From: RPQJ01 sp963754535
GTDB lineage: Bacteria > Pseudomonadota > Gammaproteobacteria > Steroidobacterales > Steroidobacteraceae
DNA length: 64,000 bases
Direction: 5' to 3'
Assembly (NCBI GenBank): GCA_963754535.1
Contig: CAVWGG010000011.1
Span: forward strand, 215,096-279,095
In this document: piece by piece, positions 44,709 through 53,461 of the stretch
Position numbering within the stretch: the first letter of the stretch is position 1
Layout of the letters: each line of letters opens with the position of its first letter
Notes under the pieces: generated by a model
Told to the model about the DNA's origin: nothing
The model's database searches: none
What the model saw: the letters and a program-made list of their open reading frames with translations, nothing else
Made by a program: the position numbers and the translations under genes

Positions 44709-46583
44709 TCACTGCGGCAGGTTGAGCTTGCGCAGGAGTGCCGCGTAACGCGCGTCACCGGTCAGCCCCCTCAGCAACGGATCGTCGCGCAGCCAAAGGA
44801 TTCCTGGATCCCGACTGGCGACCGCAGCCTCGAGCCAGCGGAAGGCCTCGTCGGCATGACCGAGATACGCGTAGGCCTCGGCGATCTGGAATTCGCCGCC
44901 GGTTGACTCGCGCAGCATTGCTGCCAGCGCAGCCTGGGCATCCGCGGCACGGCCCTGCGCGTGATAGCCGAGCGGCAGGCCGAACGTTCTCCAACCCGCA
45001 GCGGCCTCCGCCTCGAAGGCGGCGACCGCCTGGCTCAACTCCCCCTGCGCCAGCAGAATCCGGCCGAGTTCGTAGTGAGCCACCGGGTACGCGGCGCTGA
45101 GTTCCAGCACCTGCCGAATCTCCGCCTCCGCGTCCGTAAGTCGATCAGCGTAGTAAAGCGCTCGGGCGAAGTAGCGACGGACCAGCAAGTTGAGAGGATC
45201 GCGATCAAGTGCTTGCCGCAGGAGCACGACTGACTCCTCCGTGTTCCCTGAGGCCCGCGCAACGACGGCGGTGGTCAGGAGCAACAGCGGATTTCCGGGG
45301 TCGAGCGCGCGGGCACGGGCCAGGTGCGCCGCGCTGCTGCGCCAGTCGTGATCGACGTTCACCAGCACGAGGACGAGCGAGGAGTAAGCGTCGCCGAGCG
45401 AGGGATCGAGCGCGATGGCCTTTTCGGCCGCAGCCCTGACGAGCGCAAAGCCCTGGTCAACCGCGATGTAACTGTTGGCGACCTGCCGCAGGTAGACGGC
45501 TGAGAGGCCCGCCCAGGCCCGCGCATAGCCGGCGTCCAGCGCGAGCGCTCGCTGATAGCAGTCGACCGCCTTGCTGAGATCGGCCTGCGTCTCGCGGCCC
45601 TTGAAGTACTGTCCCTGCAAGTAGAGGTTGTGGGCCTCGGCATTCGTCGCCATCGTGCTCGCACTCGGCACTCCGGTCAGCAACGTCAGCCTCAGCTTGT
45701 CGACGACCGCACGCGCGATCTCGTCCTGGATCTGGAAGATGTCGTCGAGGGTCCGGTCGAACGTCTCTGACCAGAGGTGATAGCCGTTGTCGCTGCGTAC
45801 CAGCTGCACGGTGATCCGCAGACGGTTACCGGCCTTGCGGACACTCCCTTCCAGCACGTGGGCGACGTTGAGCGCCTGGCCGATCTCGCCGGCCGTGACC
45901 GGGCGGCCGCGAAACGAGAACGACGAGGTCCGGGCTGGAACCCGCAGCTCCGGTATCCGGGCGAGCAGGTTGATCAGTTCCTCGGCGAGCCCGTCCGAGA
46001 AGTACTCCTGCTCCTTGTCGGCGCTCATGTTGACGAATGGCAGCACCGCAATTGACTGCTCCGGGACCGCGCTCGGCCTGGGCGGGACTGGGTGGATTGC
46101 ACGCGCGGTGGCAGGTGCAAGCCGGGTCGATGTCGGTGTCACGGTATCAACGGCCGCCAGCAGTTGCGATACGTGCGCGACGAACGCAGTGGGCACGTCA
46201 CCCGCCGGCAGGCGCGTCCAATGCACCGCGCGAAATGCCTCTGGCACACTCGTCTCCAGCGGGCTCGTATCGTCGATGACCACTGGCAGGAGAAAGGTTT
46301 TCTCCTCGGCCATGTCAAGCGTGCGAGCGATGGCGAGCTTCCATTCGCGCCGGAAATAGCCCTCGAGTCGCGCCTGTGTGTTGGCCGAGATGATCGGGAC
46401 GAAGAGCGCGCAGTCGCGGATCTCACGGCGGATTCTCTGGTCCCAGGCATCGCCGCCGCGAAGCTCACGCTGGTCGAACCAGACTTCAATGCCGATCCCG
46501 CGTAGCGCATCGCAGATACGCCGCGCCGCCTCCGCATCCTGGGATGCGTAGCTCAGGAATATGGCCTTCGTCGGATCAGTCAT
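44709..46583 (-). CDS. TIR domain - TolB-like domain - TPR protein
   Basis: 624 residues from ATG at 46583. Residues 5-140 are a TIR domain (AIFLSYASQDAEAARRICDA, EVWFDQRELRGGDAWDQRI, FVPIISANT, and RREWKLA with the likely catalytic Glu). Residues 170-300 are the TolB-like part of adenylate-cyclase-type proteins (SIAVLPFVNMSADKEQEYFS, FSFRGRPV, HVLEGSVRKAGNRLRITVQL). Residues 320-624 are TPR helices. No membrane helix. It may be an NAD-cleaving or signalling protein; no partner effector lies next to it. Confidence 0.85.
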   Translation of the reverse strand: MTDPTKAIFLSYASQDAEAARRICDALRGIGIEVWFDQRELRGGDAWDQRIRREIRDCALFVPIISANTQARLEGYFRREWKLAIARTLDMAEEKTFLLPVVIDDTSPLETSVPEAFRAVHWTRLPAGDVPTAFVAHVSQLLAAVDTVTPTSTRLAPATARAIHPVPPRPSAVPEQSIAVLPFVNMSADKEQEYFSDGLAEELINLLARIPELRVPARTSSFSFRGRPVTAGEIGQALNVAHVLEGSVRKAGNRLRITVQLVRSDNGYHLWSETFDRTLDDIFQIQDEIARAVVDKLRLTLLTGVPSASTMATNAEAHNLYLQGQYFKGRETQADLSKAVDCYQRALALDAGYARAWAGLSAVYLRQVANSYIAVDQGFALVRAAAEKAIALDPSLGDAYSSLVLVLVNVDHDWRSSAAHLARARALDPGNPLLLLTTAVVARASGNTEESVVLLRQALDRDPLNLLVRRYFARALYYADRLTDAEAEIRQVLELSAAYPVAHYELGRILLAQGELSQAVAAFEAEAAAGWRTFGLPLGYHAQGRAADAQAALAAMLRESTGGEFQIAEAYAYLGHADEAFRWLEAAVASRDPGILWLRDDPLLRGLTGDARYAALLRKLNLPQ

Positions 46584-46750
46584 CAGCCCCCTGCTCCTAC
46601 CGGTCACGAAGCGGAATTGCCGCCGGCAGCGTAACGACTGGTTGGCCGGCGTTCTCCTCCCCTGAGGATCGGCATCTTATCGGAATTGGAAACGTGCGCT
46701 GATTGCGGCGTTGCACTGAGCATGGCCGGCCCTGCTCACCCAGGTCTTTG

Positions 46751-47014
46751 AACTGCGGCAAGAACCTAAGGCATGGCGTTGCCGATAGCGAGTCCGAGCA
46801 GATGTTCTTCTCGCGCCCCCTGTTCATCCTTGCGGATGCGCGTCACAGCGGCCGGGAATCCAGATACCACGCGCTCGGCCAGGCGGCAGACGGCCGGTGT
46901 CTGCACGTCACCTTCACGATGAGAGATGCAGGCCAGCGCCTGCGAGTAATCGCGGCGCGGGATATGCATCGAAAGGAGCGTGCCATTCACGCGACGTCCC
47001 GTACCAGTCGCTGA
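46751..47014 (+). pseudogene. BrnT-family toxin remnant
   Basis: The frame reads NCGKNLRHGVADSESEQMFF, LADARHSGRESRYHALGQAA, GRCLHVTFTMRD and LRVIAARDMHRKERA, the core of BrnT ribonuclease toxins including the ARDMHRKER end. The first strand (WD..N) is missing or altered and the true start is unclear; an open frame reaches 46703. After HRKERAIHA it enters the remains of the antitoxin out of frame and stops at 47014. Probably 5'- and 3'-damaged. Confidence 0.65.
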
Positions 47015-47058
47015 TCGACCTGTGGCTGCAGGAGAAGCTGGAAACCCAGCGACGCTGA
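46993..47058 (+). pseudogene. BrnA-like antitoxin, C-terminal fragment
   Basis: Twenty-one codons, DVPYQSLIDLWLQEKLETQR, before TGA match the end of BrnA/CopG-type antitoxins, where (V)PYQ(S/T)LI.xWLxEKL is usual. The DNA joins directly to the BrnT remnant near 46990, so an internal deletion has removed the toxin end and most of the antitoxin. Confidence 0.6.
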
Positions 47059-47086
47059 CCGACTCCGTGCGAATCGGCTCGAATCC

Positions 47087-47224
47087 ATGCAACGCCTGCT
47101 CATCTCGTTAGGACTGCTGATCGCAGCGATTGGCCTGCTGTGGCCATGGCTTTCCAAATTGCCAATCGGGCGGCTCCCTGGCGACATCGTCGATAGAGCC
47201 ACTGTGAGCAGGACCGGAGCTTGA
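47087..47224 (+). pseudogene. DUF2905 membrane protein, 5' fragment
   Basis: ATG at 47087 gives LLISLGLLIAAIGLLWPWLS and KLPIGRLPGDIV, the first helix and the GRLPGDI motif of DUF2905 proteins (normally 65-75 residues with a second helix). After DIV (about 47196) the sequence is unrelated and stops at 47224. The second helix is missing. Confidence 0.65.
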
Positions 47225-47231
47225 GCGCTGA

Positions 47232-47684
47232 CTATCGGCAAGGCTCCATCGCACTTTCGAAAAGCGCTGCCATCTCGGGCTCTTCTGGCTCGATGAATGC
47301 GCGCCCGCGCCCGCCTGCTTTGTCGAAGTGGACAGCGAATTTCTTGAATCCCGTTGAGCCACCCTGAACGTTCCGGTCTTTGACTTCGCCGCAAACGGCG
47401 AAGAAGTTTTCTTCGTCCGCGTCAACGCCTTTCTTCTCGATGCCGAACAAGGTTTTGTCGGAAACTCGGACACTCTGGAATTCTGCGGACCCGTGGTCGC
47501 TGAATTCGCGCCGAACCAGCGCCTTCGCAGTGCGCATACGCTGCCAATCAGTGATCACCTGCGGCGCCCAGTCATAACCCAGGGGCGGCAACTTCACCCA
47601 TAGGATTCCCAAGCCGATACCGACCGACACAATTCCGACGAGGATGACGACGGCGCTTTTTTTCACGATTCCTGCTCTTGGCAC
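47232..47684 (-). CDS. Hypothetical membrane-anchored protein, 150 aa
   Basis: GTG at 47684 (or GTG at 47666, six codons later) opens a protein with one N-terminal helix (AVVILVGIVSVGIGLGILWV) and a soluble part with RREFSDHGSAEFQSVRVSD, ENFFAVCGEVKDRNVQGGS and GFKKFAVHFDKAGG. The pattern FxxVRV...CGEVNxKNxxGxxxGF is common in small exported proteins of unknown function. Probably periplasmic, membrane-anchored. Confidence 0.65.
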   Translation of the reverse strand: MPRAGIVKKSAVVILVGIVSVGIGLGILWVKLPPLGYDWAPQVITDWQRMRTAKALVRREFSDHGSAEFQSVRVSDKTLFGIEKKGVDADEENFFAVCGEVKDRNVQGGSTGFKKFAVHFDKAGGRGRAFIEPEEPEMAALFESAMEPCR

Positions 47685-47693
47685 CTGGGTGGT

Positions 47694-47832
47694 TCAGCGT
47701 ACCTGCGTTATCGGTGATATGTCACCGCTGCAGGCGAGGACCGGCGCATCGTCTGCCCATCGGAACTCATCCTGGGTAAGTTGTCCGTCCTCGTGCAGCT
47801 TGGCGAGTACTGACTGGCGTGCTTCGCGAAAA
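47694..47832 (-). pseudogene. Possible C-terminal gene fragment
   Basis: On the minus strand FREARQSVLAKLHEDGQLTQ, DEFRWADDAPVLACSG and DISPITQVR precede TGA at 47696-47694. The composition is protein-like and helical but no start or family is seen. It is just upstream of the 150-aa gene. It may be the tail of a lost gene. Confidence 0.3.
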
Positions 47833-47971
47833 GTCGTGCCGCGTCACCCTTTCCGCACGTCACAGAGAACGGCCGCACCGACCTTCCTATAGTCGGCCGC
47901 ATGCGCAACCCGATTTCGAGTCCGGCCGATTGATTTTGCAGATCTCAACCGTCTATTGCCGGAACACCCGT

Positions 47972-48004
47972 CCAAAGCCCAGAGAAATCTGGGCTTTGGC
48001 GTTT
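47972..48004 (+). terminator. Strong hairpin upstream of the multiheme cytochrome
   Basis: A perfect 11-bp stem CCAAAGCCCAG/CTGGGCTTTGG (47972-47982 and 47989-47999) with a 6-base loop AGAAAT, followed by CGTTTA. The T-run is short. No gene ends just before it on the plus strand, so it may terminate an unseen transcript or be part of the long leader of the cytochrome gene. Confidence 0.5.
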
Positions 48005-48121
48005 ATAGGCTGGGGCAATGATAAGCAGACTCATTCGGTCTTCCCTGACCTCCAACCGCGCCGCACTGCATGCGTCAGTTCGCGCCATTTAAAGACTTGC
48101 GTCTCGCAGGGGGACCACCTC

Positions 48122-50341
48122 ATGACTCGATCGAGTACTAAAGACGCCAGGACGCGAACCCACTGGTTCGGTCTTGCCTTGTTAACCATCAGCTCGGCCC
48201 TGTTCGCAGGCCAGGCATCGGCGCTGTCGTTGTCGCCCAGCAAGGTGACGGTATCGGCGGGCGGCAGCTCCACAGTAAAGATCAGCAGTGCTCGCGGTGA
48301 AATCCAGGCTGAGTCGAAAAACACCGCCGTGGTGAAGGTGTCGCTGTCGAACGTGACGACGACCAGCGCGACGCTGACGGTCTACGGCGTGAGCGCGGGC
48401 AGCGCAACTGTCTACGTCCGTGACGCCCGGACGTCAAACATCAGCCTGCCCGTCACGGTCGTGAAGGCCATGACCGTGTCGCCCACTTCGTTGTCGCTTG
48501 CCGTCGGTGCCAGCGGCAAGATCACGGCCAGTAACTATTCTGGCGCCGTGTCAGCGACCTCTGCGAGCACAGGCATCGCCACAGTATCAGTCAGCAGCAA
48601 CGTCGTGACGGTCAGGGGCATCAAGGCTGGCAGCACCGTGGTGTCCGTAAAGGACAGCAAGGTCACGATCAACGTGCCCGTCACGGTGGGCAGTTCGACC
48701 GTCAGCACCGCCTGGGTCTACAAGGTCCTGGCGACGAACGACCTCGGCATGCACTGCGTGGACGCCGACTTCTCGGTGTTCTCGATCCTGCCGCCCTACA
48801 ACGTGGTCAACGCACAAGTCGTGCGCCGCAACTCGACCGGCAAGCCGGTCGTCGTGAACGACTCGATCGTGAGCCTTCGCTACCAGGCCGTGCGTGATGC
48901 CTCGGGATCGATCAACAGTTCGAGCCTCAACTCGACCTTGGGTCCCAAGACGAATTTCTGGACGTACGCCAAACCACTTTACGGCGCAACACTGCCGCCG
49001 GGCGAGGGCCTCAAGGGCCTCTACATGCCAGGCGACACGACGTCGCTCGCGAATACGTCGTTGTCGTGGAACACGGCCGGCGGGCTGTTCAAGGCTGAAG
49101 GCATCCCGATTATTCCCGTCGACGATGCGGGAGCCGCAAACCGTTACCCGTTGGTGCGGCTCGTGGCAACCGAAAAGTCGACCGGCAAGGACGTTGCCTT
49201 CCTCGACGTCGTGCTGCCCGTGTCCGAGGAAACGACGTGCTCCGACTGTCACGACCGCAGCGGTGCCGCCGCGCTGCGAACCGATATCAACTGGTCGCAG
49301 GCCGCGGACACAGAGGTCCGCACGCGCGAGAACGTCCTGCTGCTGCACGACAAAATGAACAACACCACGCTCATGGCGTCGAAGCCCGTGCTTTGCGCCG
49401 GGTGCCACTACTCCCCTGCGCTTGACCTTGCAGGAACCGGCCCCGCCGGGGCGCAGCTCGGCAAGCCCACCATGTCCGCCGCGATGCACGCCTATCACAG
49501 CAACAAAATGCAGGGGTACACGGATGCCTGGGTCCGGCTGGGCGGCACGCCCGATCCGCAGGCACAGGCCTGCTACACCTGTCATCCCGGCAGGAACACC
49601 AAGTGCCTGCGCGGCGCCATGACGGAGACCGTGAACTGCCAGAACTGCCACGGTGACATGAAGGCTGTCGGCGGCATGGCTTCACTCCGCCAAGGCGGCA
49701 GCATCGACGGCACGAACGACTTCAAGCCGCGCCGTCCGTGGGCGGACCTGCCGCGCTGCCAGTCGTGCCACACCGGTGACGCCTTGAGCTTCTCGAAGCT
49801 GGATCCGTCGCTCATGGCAGTGGATGGCCTCCGGACAATCGTCGCGTTCGACCCGAACGATGCGGCCGCCTCGCCGCGTCTTGCGGGCAACAAGCGGTTT
49901 GCCGAGAACACGGGCAAGCTCTTCCGTTTCAGCAAGGGCCACAGCGGCATCGCCTGCGAAGCCTGCCATAACAGCACGCACGCGATCTGGGAGAACCCGG
50001 TCGCGACGCACAACGACAACGTCGCGGCCAAGCAACTGCAGGGGCATACCGGCACCGTGGCCGAGTGCTCGGCCTGCCATGCACCCGGTTCGCTCGCACT
50101 CACGCTGAACGGCCCGCACGGCATGCACAACGTCGGGGATGCGCGCTGGACCAGTGGACACGAGAATCTGGCGAAGGCGAACGTGCAGGTTTGCGCCGCA
50201 TGTCATGGCCCGAACCACCGCGGCACCGTGCTCTCACGCACGGCGGCGATCCGCACCTGGAACACCGAGTACGGCACGCGCACCGTGGCCAAGGGCACGC
50301 AGGTCGGTTGCTACGACTGCCACAATGGTCCGAATCCGTAA
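48122..50341 (+). CDS. Exported nonaheme c-type cytochrome with two Ig-like domains
   Basis: 739 residues from ATG at 48122 (GGGGGA site); signal peptide ends ALFAGQASA. Two bacterial Ig-like (Big_2-type) repeats follow: LSLSPSKVTVSAGGSSTVKI and MTVSPTSLSLAVGASGKITA, each ending in LPVTV/VPVTV. Then NDLGMHCVDADFSVFSILPP starts a conserved domain, and nine CxxCH heme sites lie between residues 373 and 734 (CSDCH, CAGCH, CYTCH, CQNCH, CQSCH, CEACH, CSACH, CAACH, CYDCH). It probably moves electrons across or outside the outer membrane. No porin partner is adjacent. Confidence 0.92.
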   Translation: MTRSSTKDARTRTHWFGLALLTISSALFAGQASALSLSPSKVTVSAGGSSTVKISSARGEIQAESKNTAVVKVSLSNVTTTSATLTVYGVSAGSATVYVRDARTSNISLPVTVVKAMTVSPTSLSLAVGASGKITASNYSGAVSATSASTGIATVSVSSNVVTVRGIKAGSTVVSVKDSKVTINVPVTVGSSTVSTAWVYKVLATNDLGMHCVDADFSVFSILPPYNVVNAQVVRRNSTGKPVVVNDSIVSLRYQAVRDASGSINSSSLNSTLGPKTNFWTYAKPLYGATLPPGEGLKGLYMPGDTTSLANTSLSWNTAGGLFKAEGIPIIPVDDAGAANRYPLVRLVATEKSTGKDVAFLDVVLPVSEETTCSDCHDRSGAAALRTDINWSQAADTEVRTRENVLLLHDKMNNTTLMASKPVLCAGCHYSPALDLAGTGPAGAQLGKPTMSAAMHAYHSNKMQGYTDAWVRLGGTPDPQAQACYTCHPGRNTKCLRGAMTETVNCQNCHGDMKAVGGMASLRQGGSIDGTNDFKPRRPWADLPRCQSCHTGDALSFSKLDPSLMAVDGLRTIVAFDPNDAAASPRLAGNKRFAENTGKLFRFSKGHSGIACEACHNSTHAIWENPVATHNDNVAAKQLQGHTGTVAECSACHAPGSLALTLNGPHGMHNVGDARWTSGHENLAKANVQVCAACHGPNHRGTVLSRTAAIRTWNTEYGTRTVAKGTQVGCYDCHNGPNP

Positions 50342-50360
50342 GCGAAAGCTGCGGCGAGAT

Positions 50361-50390
50361 GATGCCCGGTGACGCAAGTCACCGGGCATC
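50361..50390. terminator. Perfect 13-bp hairpin between convergent genes
   Basis: GATGCCCGGTGAC-GCAA-GTCACCGGGCATC, a perfect 13-bp stem with a GNRA (GCAA) loop, fills the 53-bp gap between the cytochrome and patatin genes. It works on both strands. There is no U-tract, so it may act as an mRNA 3'-end stabiliser as well as a terminator. Confidence 0.65.
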
Positions 50391-50394
50391 GCGC

Positions 50395-51684
50395 CTAGTC
50401 GCGGCCGTCCGCGTCACTGTGCAACCAAGGGTAACCATCCTTGGCCATGGCGAACCCGCGCGCGAAGAGCCCTTGCATGTAGATGCGGTCGTATAACTCG
50501 CTCGATCCAATGCCGAAGTCGTCTGGAATGTAGGCGAGGTTGAAACCGAGTTGGCCGCTCTGGCTGCTCAGGTAGAGGCTGACGGCGTCGTTGAAGCCGC
50601 GCGTCCGCAGCAGCGATTCCATCGAACGCACAAGGATCGACGAAACACCCGGTTCGACGACGTCCCACTCGGGCAGCCCGGCTGAGTCCCGGCTTTTCGA
50701 CGATAAGGAGCGGTCAAGCAGCGGCGCCAGTCGTGATCGGACAGCTGTCCATTGCGGGTACGCGCGCGCGTTCCGGATCAGGTAAACCTGAGGCTGACCG
50801 TGGACTCGAAGCCTTTCGACGACCCGCGCCCAGTCGAGCCCCGCCGGGCCAAGAAACAGCTGGGCCGTGACACCCCCGTCGACGTGCAGTTCGTCGTGCC
50901 GCACTCCTCCGGCCTCGACGATGATGCGCACGGGCGGGAACACGCCAGGAATCGAGGCCGATGCCAGGATAAGGTCGCCAATCAGTTGCCGCGCATTCGA
51001 CGCCCCGCTGCCGGCGATCTTCGTCAGGTCCCAGACCATGGGTCGCCCTGTATTGAGGCTGGTCGTGCCGATGAGAAGTTTCCGGCCCTTCCGGCCCTCG
51101 GCAGCGATCTGCGCGACCTGTTCGTCACCAAGGTATCGATCGATCAATCGTCGCAGCGGCGCGGTGTCCATGACCGCGCCACCCTCCAGAACCGCGGACA
51201 TCCCGCGCCGCTCGACCAGATCCTTCGAGGTGTACGCCGAATAGATCTCGCGCAGGACGCCGTCGTACGCGGGGCCCAGAAATGCAAACGGTGCAATCAT
51301 CGCGCCGGCGCTGACGCCGGTGACAACCTGGAAATCCGGGCGTGTGCCCGACGCCGTCCAGCCGGCGAGAAGGCCGGCACCGAACGCACCGTCGACGCCA
51401 CCACTGGAAATCACGAGGTAGTTGTGCGGCTGGTCCAACACGCCGGCGCAACAGGCGGCCAGTTCGTCCTCAGGCAATTCCAGCCAGTCGCGGAATGCCC
51501 CGGCAGGATCGTCACCCCAGTAGCGGACATCAGCGGGCATGCCCGGAACCACCGCCGGCTCTGCGCGCACTACGGGTACCGGTCGTGTGACCGGCTCCGT
51601 GGCGCAGCCCTGCAGGGCGACAACGTTAACGGAAGCAACCAGCGCCAGCAGCGTGGTCGCACATTTGCTGCGGGCCCTGTTCAT
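50395..51684 (-). CDS. Patatin-like phospholipase lipoprotein
   Basis: 429 residues from ATG at 51684, giving a lipobox (ASVNVVALQGC-A). The patatin oxyanion loop is SSGGVDGAFGAGLLAGW, the nucleophile Ser is in TGVSAGAMIAPFAFLG and the catalytic Asp in HVDGGVTAQLF. It should hydrolyse acyl ester bonds of lipids at the outer membrane or periplasm. The start overlaps the stop of the upstream PLP-enzyme gene (ATGA), so the two are co-translated. Confidence 0.88.
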   Translation of the reverse strand: MNRARSKCATTLLALVASVNVVALQGCATEPVTRPVPVVRAEPAVVPGMPADVRYWGDDPAGAFRDWLELPEDELAACCAGVLDQPHNYLVISSGGVDGAFGAGLLAGWTASGTRPDFQVVTGVSAGAMIAPFAFLGPAYDGVLREIYSAYTSKDLVERRGMSAVLEGGAVMDTAPLRRLIDRYLGDEQVAQIAAEGRKGRKLLIGTTSLNTGRPMVWDLTKIAGSGASNARQLIGDLILASASIPGVFPPVRIIVEAGGVRHDELHVDGGVTAQLFLGPAGLDWARVVERLRVHGQPQVYLIRNARAYPQWTAVRSRLAPLLDRSLSSKSRDSAGLPEWDVVEPGVSSILVRSMESLLRTRGFNDAVSLYLSSQSGQLGFNLAYIPDDFGIGSSELYDRIYMQGLFARGFAMAKDGYPWLHSDADGRD

Positions 51685-52916
51685 GCTCCACGAGGCATCA
51701 GGCCCATGTCTACGAGCACCGATTGCAATTGTCCCCACCGCTGGTCGAGTGTCCCGGTGTAGCCGATCGACAGCCGCACCAGGCCGGGCCGGACACCTGC
51801 CATCTCGAGTTCCTCCTCCGGCATTTCGCTGCTGGTGGATGCGGCTGAGCAGGACATCAGCGTCTCGCTGTAGCCGAGGCTGACGGCCATGAGTCCGAAC
51901 TGGTGTTCGTTCTGCAACCGGCCCATGAAGTCGAACGCACGCTCACGGGTTCCCAGGTCCAGCGTGAGCAGTCCGCCGTACCCGAAGTCCGGGTTCGCCA
52001 ACCGTCGCAGCAGCGCGTGGTCGGGGTGGGTGGGCAGGCCGGGGTACGTGACCGGCAGTCCGCACTGCTCGAGGCGGCTGGCGATCGCGTTCGCGCGGCG
52101 GCTGTGTTCGGCCATGCGCAGGCCGAGATGCGGCAGGCGCAGGCTGATGTCGAAGGCCACCTGTGGGTCCATCGTCGGACCGAGCAGCATCAGCGACCCG
52201 GTGTGCAGGTCCATGAGCTTCATGATGAACGCCGTCGTTCCGCACACTGCGCCGGCAATGTGGTCGCTCGCGCCATTCATGAATTTCGTGAGGCTGTGCA
52301 CCACCACGTCGGCGCCGTGCTGGATCGGTGCGACGATCAGGGGCGTGAAGGTATTGTCCACGACCAGCATGGCGCCGTGCCGGTGGGCGATCTCGGCCAG
52401 CGCCGGGATGTCCGCGACCCGCAGCGTCGGGTTCGACATCGTTTCGCAGTAGAGGACCCGCGTGCGCGGCGTGATCGCGCGCTCCACGGCGTCGAGGTCG
52501 GAGACGTCCACGAACGTCGTCGCGATTCCGGCCTTGGCCGGCAGGTAATCGTGCAGCAGTGCGAAGGTTCCACCGTACACCGTGCGGCTTGCGACTACGT
52601 GGTCCCCCGTGTTGCAGATCTGCATGACCACGGCAGCGATGGCCGCCATGCCGCTTGCCGCGCAGTAGCCTGCCTCCGCGCCTTCATAGGCGGCGATCTG
52701 TCGGCCGAGCACATACACCGTCGGATTGAAGTGTCGGCCGTAGAGGTAACAGCCGCCGACGTCGGGGCCCAGGTGTCCCTGGAATATCTCCGGCATCGTC
52801 TCGGCATCGATCACCGTGAAGGTGGTGCTCGCCTCGACGGACATGTTCACGCCGCCGTGCTCGCCGAACTCGTGGCGCAGGTCTGCGAACGAGCGAATCG
52901 GGTCGAATGGTTTCAT
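51681..52916 (-). CDS. Cys/Met-metabolism PLP-dependent enzyme (methionine gamma-lyase/CGS-like)
   Basis: 411 residues from ATG at 52916. Fold-type I PLP enzyme of the trans-sulfuration family: YGRHFNPTVYVLGRQIAAYE, AAIAAVVMQI, YCETMSNPTLRVADI, LVVDNTFTPLIVAPI, and the PLP Lys in VVVHSLTKFMNGASDHIAG. Substrate could be methionine, cystathionine, or an O-acylated homoserine; the ASDH after the Lys differs from the usual GHSD/GHTD. It is first of a two-gene operon with the patatin lipoprotein. Confidence 0.88.
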   Translation of the reverse strand: MKPFDPIRSFADLRHEFGEHGGVNMSVEASTTFTVIDAETMPEIFQGHLGPDVGGCYLYGRHFNPTVYVLGRQIAAYEGAEAGYCAASGMAAIAAVVMQICNTGDHVVASRTVYGGTFALLHDYLPAKAGIATTFVDVSDLDAVERAITPRTRVLYCETMSNPTLRVADIPALAEIAHRHGAMLVVDNTFTPLIVAPIQHGADVVVHSLTKFMNGASDHIAGAVCGTTAFIMKLMDLHTGSLMLLGPTMDPQVAFDISLRLPHLGLRMAEHSRRANAIASRLEQCGLPVTYPGLPTHPDHALLRRLANPDFGYGGLLTLDLGTRERAFDFMGRLQNEHQFGLMAVSLGYSETLMSCSAASTSSEMPEEELEMAGVRPGLVRLSIGYTGTLDQRWGQLQSVLVDMGLMPRGA

Positions 52917-53077
52917 GGGGCGTGAGCTTAGCACCGCGCCAAGGCAGCGGATCGCGGGCGCAGCGCCGCTTCAGTTCGTTGCCGGGTTCACCCGCCAGCG
53001 TGGCCGGTCGAGCCTACAATACCTCCCCTGCCTCGCTTGGCTTGCGCTGATCGGCGGTCTGGGTATGGAGGATATCG

Positions 53078-53425
53078 ATGCTCGACTATTTCTTTCTGGG
53101 CCTGGTGGTCGCGTATTTCGCCTGGCGGGTACTGAACCCGATCCTGGTACGGCGTCGGCTGCCGGCGCTGCTCAAGGACGGCGCGCAGGTGGTCGACGTG
53201 CGCAGCCTCGCGGAATTCGCTGGCGGCCATGCGGCGGGGAGCGTGAACATTCCACTGCCCGAGATCGTCGCGCGCGCCCAGGAGCTGGATCGGAACCTGC
53301 CGGTGATCGTCTGCTGTGCGTCCGGCACGCGCAGTGCCATCGCTGCGCACCGTTTGCGCGGACACGGGTTCAAGAAGGTCGTGAACGCAGGCTCGTGGCG
53401 CAGCCTGGGCCTTCCACCGGCGTGA
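53078..53425 (+). CDS. Membrane-anchored rhodanese domain protein
   Basis: 115 residues: one N-terminal helix (YFFLGLVVAYFAWRVL) and a single rhodanese domain (VDVRSLAEFAGGHAAGSVNI) with the active-site loop CASGTRS, its Cys preceded by another Cys. It may transfer sulfane sulfur at the inner membrane or handle cyanide. The ATG has GGAGG at proper distance (TGGAGGATATCG). Convergent with the exported hydrolase. Confidence 0.9.
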   Translation: MLDYFFLGLVVAYFAWRVLNPILVRRRLPALLKDGAQVVDVRSLAEFAGGHAAGSVNIPLPEIVARAQELDRNLPVIVCCASGTRSAIAAHRLRGHGFKKVVNAGSWRSLGLPPA

Positions 53426-53461
53426 GGCGCCAGCGCGGCGGACGGTGGCCTGCCTGACTGA

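Noticed and set aside
46703..46750. Upstream extension of the BrnT frame as the real N-terminus
   Set aside because: The extra residues are rich in Arg, Cys and Ser and lack the WD strand that starts BrnT proteins.
47972..48004. c-di-GMP riboswitch in the leader of the multiheme cytochrome
   Set aside because: Only one hairpin with an AGAAAT loop is visible; the second helix and tetraloop receptor of GEMM RNAs are not.
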